Positions 52,875 through 60,510 of a stretch of DNA of 64,000 nt are shown here, piece after piece. This DNA comes from Devosia sp. Leaf420 (GTDB taxonomy: Bacteria; Pseudomonadota; Alphaproteobacteria; Rhizobiales; Devosiaceae): positions 62,326-126,325 of the forward strand of contig NZ_LMQU01000011.1 in NCBI RefSeq assembly GCF_001425445.1, in the 5' to 3' direction. The position numbers and the translations under genes were made by a program. Position 1 is the stretch's first letter. The number at the start of each line of letters is the position of its first letter. The notes under the pieces are model-generated. The model saw nothing but the letters and a program-made list of their open reading frames with translations, was not told the DNA's origin and made no database searches.

Positions 52875-54014
52875 ATGCAGCCGCACCAGCGCCTCTACTT
52901 CATGCAGTTTGCCTTCGCCATCACCATGGGCGGCATGCTGACGCGCCTGCCGGACCTGCAGGTGAAATTCGGGCTGACCGAAGGCCAGCTCGGGTTGATG
53001 CTGATCACCATGTCGCTCGGCGTCTTATGCGGCATCACCTTCCTTGGCCGCACGGTCGAGCGGCTTGGGGCGCGGACGGGGTCGTTCACCGCCATTTTTG
53101 GAGCCTCGGCGCTCTATGCGCTCGTGCCCTGGATGCCCAGCGCGCTCTGGGTAGCACCGGTGCTGTTTTGCGCAGGCCTCCTTGCCGGTGCCCTCGAAAT
53201 CCTGATCAATGTCGAGGCTGACAGGCACGAGGCTCTGCTGGGCCGCCGGATCATGAGCCGTGTGCATGGCATGTGGAGCTTTGGGTTCTTCGTGACGGCG
53301 CTTGTCGCAGCGGGTCTGCGGCAGGCCGAGGTGTCCGTGGCGATCCATCTCGCGATTGCGTTGGTAGTGGTCGTCGTCTCTGGCGTCTTCATCCTTTCCA
53401 AGGTGGAAAACGCACCAGCGCGAGCGGAAGACCATGGCGGGCAGACGCACGCCTTTGCCTTCCCGACGATCGGGCTCCTGCCATTGTGCCTTCTTGGCGC
53501 CGCGCCGCTCTTTGTGGAGGGCGCCGGGGTCGATTGGTCGGCGATCTATATGCGCGACGTGTTCAGCGTCGAGCCGTTTATCGGCGGGCTCAGCGTGACG
53601 CTCTTTTCGCTTGCCATCGCCATTGGGCGGTTGAGCATGGATCGTGTCATCGATCGGTTCGGGCCACAGGCGGTCGGGCGCACGCTGCTGCTGGTGGCAA
53701 CGCTCGGCGTGGTGATGGTCGCCTCGGCGCCCCATCCGCTCCTGGCGCTACTGGGCTTCATGCTGGCGGGGATCGGCTGCTCGTCGGTTTACCCGCTCGC
53801 TATCTCGGCGGCAGCGCGGCGGACGGACCGCCCATCGGCCGTTAATGTCGCGGCGCTGAGCCAGATGACCTTCGTCGTCTTCTTTGCCGGCCCGCCGCTT
53901 CTGGGGTTCCTGGCCGAGCATTTCGGCATCAGGACATCCTACTGGGTGATCGTCCCGGTCCTGGCCGTCGCGCTCCTTTTGACGGGTGCCCTGGCGCCAG
54001 AAAAGAGAGTCTAA
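52875..54014 (+). CDS. Major facilitator superfamily transporter
   Basis: The 379-residue protein has about 12 hydrophobic helices and the usual central cytoplasmic loop (about 180-197). A motif-A-like sequence follows helix 2 (GRTVERLGAR), and its repeat is GRLSMDRVIDRFG. It resembles the fucose-permease/ybjJ-like group in length, but the substrate is not readable. It sits between flagellar genes, with which it shows no functional link. Confidence 0.8.
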   Translation: MQPHQRLYFMQFAFAITMGGMLTRLPDLQVKFGLTEGQLGLMLITMSLGVLCGITFLGRTVERLGARTGSFTAIFGASALYALVPWMPSALWVAPVLFCAGLLAGALEILINVEADRHEALLGRRIMSRVHGMWSFGFFVTALVAAGLRQAEVSVAIHLAIALVVVVVSGVFILSKVENAPARAEDHGGQTHAFAFPTIGLLPLCLLGAAPLFVEGAGVDWSAIYMRDVFSVEPFIGGLSVTLFSLAIAIGRLSMDRVIDRFGPQAVGRTLLLVATLGVVMVASAPHPLLALLGFMLAGIGCSSVYPLAISAAARRTDRPSAVNVAALSQMTFVVFFAGPPLLGFLAEHFGIRTSYWVIVPVLAVALLLTGALAPEKRV

Positions 54015-54071
54015 AGCGGGTCGTGGCAAGTATCGCAAGCCCCGACAATTGATTGATATTTCTTCGCAATC

Positions 54072-54108
54072 TTAACGGGTTGTAAGTTTCCCTTTAGCGG
54101 TATCTTAA
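54072..54108 (+). promoter_or_regulatory. Two CtrA-like boxes before sciP
   Basis: TTAA-N7-TAAG (54072-54086) and TTAG-N7-TTAA (54094-54108) each resemble the CtrA consensus TTAA-N7-TTAA, with one or two deviations. They lie 53-89 bases before the sciP ATG, consistent with CtrA control of its inhibitor gene as in Caulobacter. Confidence 0.6.
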
Positions 54109-54160
54109 GCTCATCGGCCTACTCTCATCCTCATATGGTCAGGTTTGAGTAGAGAGTAAA

Positions 54161-54439
54161 ATGACCGTACAGATGCGTCCTCGCGTAAAGTACGTTATCG
54201 GTCCGGACGGCAGCCCGCTCACTATTGCGGATCTGCCTCCAGCCAATACCCGCCGTTGGGTTATCCGCCGCAAAGCGGAAGTCGTCGCGGCTGTTCGTGG
54301 TGGTCTCCTGAGTCTCGAAGAGGCTTGTGACCGCTATACGCTCAGTGTCGATGAGTTTCTAAACTGGCAAGCCGCCATCGATAAGCATGGCCTTGCCGGG
54401 TTGCGGACAACCTGGATCCAGCATTACCGCGAAGGCTAA
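54161..54439 (+). CDS. sciP: CtrA inhibitor SciP (DUF1153 family)
   Basis: Small DNA-binding protein of 92 residues that blocks CtrA-activated transcription during the cell cycle. It carries the family features: an N-terminal YVIGPDGSPLTIADLPP stretch, RRWVIRRKAEVVAAV, and a helix-turn-helix EEACDRYTLSVDEFLNW. In Caulobacter, sciP also lies close to fliF, matching the arrangement here. CtrA-like boxes precede it, and two hairpins follow. Confidence 0.92.
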   Translation: MTVQMRPRVKYVIGPDGSPLTIADLPPANTRRWVIRRKAEVVAAVRGGLLSLEEACDRYTLSVDEFLNWQAAIDKHGLAGLRTTWIQHYREG

Positions 54440-54462
54440 TCGCCTTCGTTTGGGATCGCGAC

Positions 54463-54493
54463 AACCCCCAGGCCCACGGGCCTCGGGGGTTTT
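54463..54493 (+). terminator. Intrinsic terminator after sciP
   Basis: AACCCCC-AGGCCC pairs with GGGCCT-CGGGGGTT (with one unpaired C), followed by TT. A smaller hairpin CGAAGG/CCTTCG with TTT overlaps the stop codon region (54430-54452). Confidence 0.82.
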
Positions 54494-54510
54494 GCGCGTT
54501 GGCTAAAGCC

Positions 54511-55131
54511 TCAGGGAATATTATCCGGCATCCATTTGGCGCCGGCAGGGCGCTGGCGCAGACGCTCATAATGCGCCTCGACATGGGGCAGCGCCTTGCG
54601 CTCAAAAGGTGTGCGCAGCCAGCGATGCGTCGAAAGACCCAACGCTATATCGGCGATCGAAAAGTCCTCGCCGGCAATGAAGGGCGCCCCCTTCGCCAAT
54701 TCGGCGTCGAGGATGTCCATCTGTCCGTTCCAGCGGCTGACTGATTCGGCAATTTTTGCCGGGTCGTCATAGCCGGGTGTCTTCCGGGCGATCGCATGAT
54801 GGGCATATCCCCAGGCCGGGTTGAGCTCGGTTGCCTGCCAGATCAGCCACTGAAGCGCGCGGCCATAGGCGTGAATGTCCACGGGGAGCAGGGCAGAGCG
54901 GGTCTTGGCAAGGTAAAGCAGGATGGCATTGCTCTCCCAAAGCGTCAGTCCGTCATCGTCAATGAAGACCGGGATCTGGGCATTGGGGTTAAGAGCCAGG
55001 AATTCTGGGACTTTGGGGTCGCGGATGGGCAATCCCCAATCCTCCCGATCATAGATTTCACCCAATTCGTCCAGTGCCCACAACACTTTGCGCACATTGA
55101 TCGAGGTGACGCGCCCCAAAACTCGAACCAT
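54511..55131 (-). CDS. Glutathione S-transferase family protein
   Basis: The 206-residue protein has the two-domain GST form: thioredoxin-like N-terminus with NVRKVLWALDELG, the cis-Pro segment AQIPVF and the ESNAILLYLA glutathione contact, then an all-helical C-terminal domain (from about 88) with the FSIADIALG folding motif. Ser/Thr near residues 9-10 may be catalytic. Substrate unknown. It is the only gene of its kind between sciP and fliF. Confidence 0.88.
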   Translation of the reverse strand: MVRVLGRVTSINVRKVLWALDELGEIYDREDWGLPIRDPKVPEFLALNPNAQIPVFIDDDGLTLWESNAILLYLAKTRSALLPVDIHAYGRALQWLIWQATELNPAWGYAHHAIARKTPGYDDPAKIAESVSRWNGQMDILDAELAKGAPFIAGEDFSIADIALGLSTHRWLRTPFERKALPHVEAHYERLRQRPAGAKWMPDNIP

Positions 55132-55190
55132 GGAAATCCTCGTTGTCTACCCGGCAAATCTTGCCTGATTTTGCGTTTCGCATCGAGTGG

Positions 55191-55205
55191 TTAAGACATT
55201 GTTTA
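55191..55205 (+). promoter_or_regulatory. CtrA-like box before the fliF operon
   Basis: TTAA-GACATTG-TTTA differs from TTAA-N7-TTAA at one base and is followed by CC, as in many CtrA sites. It lies 77 bases before the predicted fliF start. The Caulobacter fliF operon is CtrA-controlled. Confidence 0.55.
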
Positions 55206-55281
55206 CCATCTGGTGGGTAATTTTTGCCCAGCGGTCGACGGGGGCTCCCACGACGGCACTAGAACAAACTCGAGTGGCAGC

Positions 55282-56934
55282 GTGGATAGTCTCACTACTC
55301 TCATCAACCGCATCGGCATTGCACGTCTCGCTGCGATGGCGACTGTGGCCGTGCTCATCCTGGGTTTCTTCGTCTTCCTGATGATGCGCTCCCAAACCCC
55401 AAATCTCGCGCCGCTCTATAGTGGTCTGAGCCTTGAGGACTCCTCGGCCATCATCACCCAGCTTGAAGCCTCGAGCGTTCCCTACGAACTGCGCGGCGAC
55501 GGCGACACCATTCTCGTGCCGCGCGACCAGATCACGACCGTCCGCATGAACCTTGCCGGTGAAGGTCTGCCGAGCAAGGGCCAGGTCGGCTACGAAATCT
55601 TCGACCAGCAATCGACGCTGGGTGCGACGAGCTTTGTTCAAAACATCAACAATGTCCGCGCCCTCGAAGGCGAATTGGCCCGCACCATCTCGTCGCTGAC
55701 GCGCATCAAGGGCGCTCGCGTCCACCTCGTCCTGCCCGAGCGCGAACTGTTCCGCCGCGAACGCAAGGACCCCTCGGCATCGATCGTTCTTTCCGTGCGC
55801 GGTGCGCTGTCGAATGGCGAAATCCAGGCCATCCAGCACCTCGTTGCCTCCGCCATCGAAGGCCTGACCCCGCAGCGCGTGTCGATCGTCGACGATGCCG
55901 GCAATCTGCTTGCTTCGGGTACCGAAGACGATGGCCTCGGCGCCATGGCCGGCCAGGCCGAAGAACGCGTGCTCGGCTTTGAAAACCGCATGCGTACCCG
56001 CATCGAAGACATGCTCGCCAATGTCGTCGGACCGGGCCGGGCCCGCGTCGAAGTGTCGGCCGAACTCGACTTCAACCGCTCGACGACAACCGAAGAAACA
56101 TTCAACCCCGATGGCCAGGTCGTTCGCTCGACCCAGACCCGTGAAGCCCAGAACCAGTCGGGCGCCGCTGCCGGTCAGGCCACCGTTGCCAATGAACTGC
56201 CGGGCGCCAGCGCCAATAATGGCAGCGACGGCAGCACCGAACAGGGCAATTCGACCGAAGAAGTCGTCAACTACGAGATCTCCAAGAAGACCGCGACAGC
56301 CGTGACCGAAGCCGGTGCGCTCAAGCGTCTCTCGGTGGCCGTGGTGGTCGATGGCACCTACACCGACGACGGCCAGGGCAACATGACCTATGCCCCTCGC
56401 TCGGCCGACGAAATCACTCAGATCCAGACCCTGGTTCGCTCGGCAGTTGGGTATTCGATCGATCGCGGCGACACCGTCGATGTCGTCAACATGCAGTTCG
56501 CCGAACGTCCGGACCTCGCTCCGGCGGGCACCGATCAGCAGGGTGGCCTCCTCGACTTCACCCGCGACGACATCATGAACGGCGCCGAAATGGCGGTGAC
56601 CCTCCTCATCGCCCTGGCCCTGATGTTCTTCGTGCTCCGTCCGCTGCTCAAGAAGGTCATGAGCCCCGAGCCAACGACGCTGGCTCTGCCGGCTGCCGTC
56701 GAACTGGGCCAGGGCACGACGCTCGATGCCGAAGGCAATGTCATCCCGACGCTGGCCGAAGACCCGATGACCGACCAGGCGCGCGCCGCACTCGCCAATC
56801 ACGACTGGATCGAAGACGCCAAGGCCCTGGGCGAAGCCCAGCTCCAGCAGCTCAAGTCGGTCGGCTCGCTGGTCGAAGAAAATCCCAAGCAGGCAGCGCT
56901 CATCGTGCGCGGCTGGCTCTCTAACGCAGCGTGA
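55282..56934 (+). CDS. fliF: Flagellar MS-ring protein FliF
   Basis: Builds the MS-ring in the inner membrane. The 550-residue protein begins at GTG 55282 by homology of the N-terminus (VDSLTTLINRIGIARLAAM); an upstream frame extension has a poor start. Membrane helix 1 is at about 20-40 and helix 2 near 440-460, flanking the periplasmic ring-building domains, with LPERELFRRERKDPSASIVL conserved. The short C-terminal cytoplasmic tail (from about 475) would bind FliG. First gene of fliF-fliG-fliH-fliN-flbD. Confidence 0.93.
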   Translation: MDSLTTLINRIGIARLAAMATVAVLILGFFVFLMMRSQTPNLAPLYSGLSLEDSSAIITQLEASSVPYELRGDGDTILVPRDQITTVRMNLAGEGLPSKGQVGYEIFDQQSTLGATSFVQNINNVRALEGELARTISSLTRIKGARVHLVLPERELFRRERKDPSASIVLSVRGALSNGEIQAIQHLVASAIEGLTPQRVSIVDDAGNLLASGTEDDGLGAMAGQAEERVLGFENRMRTRIEDMLANVVGPGRARVEVSAELDFNRSTTTEETFNPDGQVVRSTQTREAQNQSGAAAGQATVANELPGASANNGSDGSTEQGNSTEEVVNYEISKKTATAVTEAGALKRLSVAVVVDGTYTDDGQGNMTYAPRSADEITQIQTLVRSAVGYSIDRGDTVDVVNMQFAERPDLAPAGTDQQGGLLDFTRDDIMNGAEMAVTLLIALALMFFVLRPLLKKVMSPEPTTLALPAAVELGQGTTLDAEGNVIPTLAEDPMTDQARAALANHDWIEDAKALGEAQLQQLKSVGSLVEENPKQAALIVRGWLSNAA

Positions 56935-56940
56935 TCTGAC

Positions 56941-58017
56941 ATGGCCCTTGTTTCCCAGTCTGTCGAGAGTGATAGCCGCTCCGGCGGTCCCCAGCTCAGG
57001 ATCGGCGGCGCTTCGAGCTACCGCGCCCTCAAGGGCGACGAGAAGGCCGCAGCGCTCCTCCTCGCGCTTGGTCCCGATCACGGCAAGCCGATCTTTGAAG
57101 AACTCGACGAGCACGAGATCAAGACGCTCTCGCGTGCCATGGTCAAGCTTGGCCCGATTACCCCAGCCATGCTCGATGAGCTGATGGCCGAATTCGTCAC
57201 CAACATTGCTTCCAACGGCAATGTGGCCGGCAATTCTGACTCGACCGAACGCCTCCTCCTGTCGTTCCTGCCGCAGGAACGCGTCGATTCCATCATGGAA
57301 GAAATCCGCGGTCCGGCCGGCCGCAACATGTGGGAAAAGCTTTCCAACGTTCAGGCTGACGTGCTCGCCGCTTACCTCAAGAACGAATACCCCCAAACCG
57401 TCGCCGTGATCCTCTCCAAGATCGCGCCGGAACACGCTTCGGATGTGCTCGCTTCGCTTCCGGCGGAACTCGCCATGGAAGTCGTGCAGCGTATGCTCGG
57501 TCTCGATGTGGTGCAGAAGGACATTCTCGAAAAGATCGAGCAGACCCTCCGCACCGAATTCATCTCGACGCTCAATACCTCGAAGCGCCGCGACAGCCAT
57601 GAACTGATGGCCGAAATCTTCAACTCCTTCGATCGCCAGACCGAAGCGCGTTTCATCACGAGCCTTGAAGAACGCAATCGCGAAGATGCCGAGCGCATCA
57701 AGTCGCTGATGTTCACCTTCGAAGATCTCGCCAAGCTCGACATGACCGCAGTGCAGACGCTGCTGAGCCGTGTCGACAAGCGCGAACTGGCGCTCTGCCT
57801 CAAGGGCGCCAATGACGAGGTCAAGGACTTCTTCCTCAAGAACATGTCGACACGCGCTGCCAAGCTGATGCAGGACGATATGATGGCCATGGGTCCGGTG
57901 CGTCTCAAGGACGTCGACGAAGCTCAGAGCCGTATGGTTTCAACCGCCAAGGACATGGCCGCGAAGGGGGAAATCCTCATCGTCAAGTCCAAGGGCGACG
58001 ACCAGATGGTCGGCTAA
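56941..58017 (+). CDS. fliG: Flagellar motor switch protein FliG
   Basis: Rotor protein that meets the stator. The 358-residue product has N, middle ([14 protein letters not shown], an EHPQT-type segment) and C domains with [10 protein letters not shown] and the charged motor helix region [23 protein letters not shown] 56941 follows fliF by six bases. An extra ~20 residue polar N-terminus is common in alphaproteobacteria. Confidence 0.96.
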   Translation: MALVSQSVESDSRSGGPQLRIGGASSYRALKGDEKAAALLLALGPDHGKPIFEELDEHEIKTLSRAMVKLGPITPAMLDELMAEFVTNIASNGNVAGNSDSTERLLLSFLPQERVDSIMEEIRGPAGRNMWEKLSNVQADVLAAYLKNEYPQTVAVILSKIAPEHASDVLASLPAELAMEVVQRMLGLDVVQKDILEKIEQTLRTEFISTLNTSKRRDSHELMAEIFNSFDRQTEARFITSLEERNREDAERIKSLMFTFEDLAKLDMTAVQTLLSRVDKRELALCLKGANDEVKDFFLKNMSTRAAKLMQDDMMAMGPVRLKDVDEAQSRMVSTAKDMAAKGEILIVKSKGDDQMVG

Positions 58018-58020
58018 ACC

Positions 58021-58704
58021 ATGGCCGCCCTCGCCCGCTTTACTTTCGACCTCGACCTCGCGGACCGCCCGGTCCATGCGGCGACTGCCATGCCGGACCT
58101 GCCGCCCGAGCCAGTCGGCATTCCCGAGGACGTCGTGGCCCGTCTTGTGCGCGAGGCGCGGGAAGAAGGCTATGCGGAAGGTCTCATGGCCGGCGAAGGC
58201 AATTCCACCTCCATGGCCAGCCAGACCGTTGCAGCGGCCGCTGGCATGCTTGCCGCCCATGCTGCAAGCATGACGGCCGCACTCGACGATGCGCGCATGG
58301 AAAACCATGTCGCCGCCGTAGACCTCGCCGTCAGCGTCGGCCGTAAGCTTGCCTTCCACCTCATCAACCGCGAGCCAGCCGGCGAACTCGAAGCGCTGAT
58401 CGCCGAATGCATGCCGAGCCTTTCGGGCGTGCCGCATCTCGTCATCCGCTGCCACCCCGATCTCGCCGACCAGATCCGCGACATCGCCACTGCCCAGATC
58501 GCGACCTCCGGTTATGCCGGGCGTCTCGTCGTGATGGGCGAGCCTGACATCCGCCTCGGCGACGGGCGCCTCGAATGGGTCGATGGCGGCCTCATCCGCG
58601 ATACCGGCGCCCTTGGAACCGACATCGACGAAACCATTGCCAACTATCTCGCCGCCAAGGCGAATAAGACCGGCAGCCACCACAACAAGGAGAGCGGTGA
58701 ATGA
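58021..58704 (+). CDS. fliH: Flagellar assembly protein FliH (FlbE-like)
   Basis: Regulator of the export ATPase FliI. The 227-residue protein has a Gly/Ala-rich middle, VSVGRKLAFHLINREPAGELEAL and the C-terminal IRLGDGRLEWVDGGLIRD typical of FliH/FlbE. It starts three bases after fliG and overlaps fliN by four bases. Position equals flbE of the Caulobacter fliF operon. fliI is not in the window. Confidence 0.87.
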   Translation: MAALARFTFDLDLADRPVHAATAMPDLPPEPVGIPEDVVARLVREAREEGYAEGLMAGEGNSTSMASQTVAAAAGMLAAHAASMTAALDDARMENHVAAVDLAVSVGRKLAFHLINREPAGELEALIAECMPSLSGVPHLVIRCHPDLADQIRDIATAQIATSGYAGRLVVMGEPDIRLGDGRLEWVDGGLIRDTGALGTDIDETIANYLAAKANKTGSHHNKESGE

Positions 58705-59051
58705 ATCCGACCGATCCCGAACTCGATACCAATGACATGGGCGAACTCGGCCTCGACGAAATGCCGACGCCCGAGCGTGGCGATCGCATGGAAGCCTATG
58801 TGGAGCGCACCGCCGACGACCTCGAAGCTGTCTTCGACGTGCCGGTGCGCGTGTCGGTCGTGCTTGGCCGCACCAAGATGCCGGTCTCGCACCTTCTCAA
58901 GCTCGACACCGGCACAGTGGTGGAACTCGACCGCCAGGTCGGCGAAGCCGTCGAAATCTACGTCAATGACCGCCTCGTGGCGCGTGGCGAAATCGTGCTG
59001 GTCGAAAATCGGCTCGGCGTCACCATGACCGAGATCATCAAGCCGCAATAA
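58701..59051 (+). CDS. fliN: Flagellar motor switch protein FliN
   Basis: C-ring protein of 116 residues. The C-terminal SpoA domain is clear (VPVRVSVVLGRTKMPVSHLL, then VELDRQVGEAVEIYVNDRLVARGEIVLVENRLGVTMTEII in order, about 45-115). The acidic N-terminal 30 residues are the variable part. Coupled to fliH by an ATGA overlap. Confidence 0.95.
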   Translation: MNPTDPELDTNDMGELGLDEMPTPERGDRMEAYVERTADDLEAVFDVPVRVSVVLGRTKMPVSHLLKLDTGTVVELDRQVGEAVEIYVNDRLVARGEIVLVENRLGVTMTEIIKPQ

Positions 59052-59072
59052 TAAGAAACGGGAGTGAATGGT

Positions 59073-60440
59073 ATGCGTCTCCTCATCGTCGGAACCCTTG
59101 AAGGTCAACTGAGCCAGGCCACCAAAATGGCCATGGATGGCGGGGCCAAGGTCGCTCACGCGCCGGGCATCGAAATCGCCATGGCAGCGCTCCGCACCGG
59201 GCGTGGCGCCGACCTGCTGCTCGTCGATGTGATGATGGACATTGCCGGCCTCATCGCCGCGCTCGAAGCCGAACGCATCGCCATTCCCGTCGTCGCCTGC
59301 GGCGTCGAAACCAATGCCGCTGCCGCCGTCAACGCCATCCGCGCCGGCGCCAAGGAATACATCCCCCTGCCCCCCGATGCCGCGCTGATCGCAGCCGTGA
59401 TCCAGGCAGTATCGCGCGACAGCGAAGATTTCCTCTTCCGCGATCCCGCCATGCAGCGCGTCGTCAAGATGGCCGAGCAGGTCGCAGGCTCGGAAGCCTC
59501 GATCCTCATCACCGGCGAAAGCGGCACCGGCAAGGAAGTCATCGCGCGCTATGTCCATTCGCGTTCGAAGCGCGCCGCCAAGCCGTTCATCTCGGTCAAC
59601 TGCGCCGCCATTCCCGAAGCGCTCCTTGAATCCGAACTGTTCGGCCACGAGAAGGGCGCCTTTACCGGCGCTATCGCGCGCCGCGTCGGCAAGTTCGAGG
59701 AAGCCTCGGGCGGCACGTTGCTGCTCGACGAAATCTCGGAAATGGATGTTCGCCTGCAGGCTAAGCTCCTCCGCGCCATTCAGGAGCGGGTGATCGATCG
59801 CGTCGGCGGCAACAAGCCCGTCCCGGTCGATATCCGCATCCTCGCCACCTCGAACCGCAACCTCGTCGAGGCTGTCCGCGAAGGCTCGTTCCGCGAAGAT
59901 CTTCTCTTCCGCCTCAACGTCGTCAATCTTAAGCTCCCGGCGCTGCGCGAGCGTCCGGGCGATATCGTGGCGCTGGCCGACCATTTCGTCACCAAATATG
60001 CCAAGGCCAATGGTTTGCCGAAGCGCGAGCTTTCGGACGATGCGCGCACCGCGCTCCTCCATGCGCCATGGCCGGGCAATGTCCGCGAACTCGAAAACAC
60101 GCTGCACCGCGCCGTACTGCTCGCCACTGGCACGATGATCGGCTCCGAAGCCATCGTCCTGCCCGACGGCATGGGCCTCAATGAAGCCGCACGCGCCAAT
60201 TCGCCGGCCCAGCAGCTCGCCGAAACCGCCGAAGCCATGTCCCGCGCCCTTGTCGGCCGCACCGTGGCCGATGTGGAGCGCGAGCTGATCCTCGATACGC
60301 TCGACCATACCTGGGGCAACCGCACGCATGCGGCCAATATCCTCGGTATCTCGATCCGGACGCTGCGGAACAAGCTCAACCAATATTCGGACGAGGGAAT
60401 GAACATTCCCGACCCCGGCGAGCGGCGCAACGTCGCTTAA
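59073..60440 (+). CDS. flbD: Sigma-54-dependent flagellar transcription factor FlbD
   Basis: Activator of late flagellar promoters and repressor of fliF in Caulobacter. The 455-residue protein has a degenerate receiver (1-115; Asp52 is present but the acidic pocket near residues 7-10 is not), an AAA+ domain with Walker A GESGTGKE (148-155), the sigma-54 loop GAFTGA (195-200) and LLLDE, and a Fis-type helix-turn-helix (NRTHAANILGISIRTLRNKL). ATG 59073 has GGGAG nine bases upstream; GTG 59064 is too close to it. Confidence 0.93.
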   Translation: MRLLIVGTLEGQLSQATKMAMDGGAKVAHAPGIEIAMAALRTGRGADLLLVDVMMDIAGLIAALEAERIAIPVVACGVETNAAAAVNAIRAGAKEYIPLPPDAALIAAVIQAVSRDSEDFLFRDPAMQRVVKMAEQVAGSEASILITGESGTGKEVIARYVHSRSKRAAKPFISVNCAAIPEALLESELFGHEKGAFTGAIARRVGKFEEASGGTLLLDEISEMDVRLQAKLLRAIQERVIDRVGGNKPVPVDIRILATSNRNLVEAVREGSFREDLLFRLNVVNLKLPALRERPGDIVALADHFVTKYAKANGLPKRELSDDARTALLHAPWPGNVRELENTLHRAVLLATGTMIGSEAIVLPDGMGLNEAARANSPAQQLAETAEAMSRALVGRTVADVERELILDTLDHTWGNRTHAANILGISIRTLRNKLNQYSDEGMNIPDPGERRNVA

Positions 60441-60453
60441 ATCCAAATTTGGC

Positions 60454-60487
60454 GGGAGGACGGCGAAATCGCCGCCCTCCTTTCCCG
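60454..60487 (+). terminator. Hairpin between flbD and flhA
   Basis: GGGAGG-ACGGCG pairs with CGCCG-CCCTCC around AAAT, followed by TTTCCCG. It could terminate or attenuate read-through from the fliF operon into flhA. Confidence 0.6.
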
Positions 60488-60510
60488 TTTCTCCCCGGTA
60501 GCCCGATCAC

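Noticed and set aside
55201-55225. Second sigma-54 promoter before fliF
   Set aside because: GG and GC pairs occur, but their spacing is off by one or two bases from the required 10; the CtrA-like box fits better.
55147-57600. Antisense open frame of 817 codons across fliF and fliG
   Set aside because: It opposes two clear flagellar genes, has Gly/Arg/His/Asp-biased composition typical of GC-rich antisense frames, and no start signal or family motif.
58644-60446. Antisense open frame of 600 codons across fliN and flbD
   Set aside because: Complete motif-bearing genes lie on the other strand; the frame is a codon-bias shadow.
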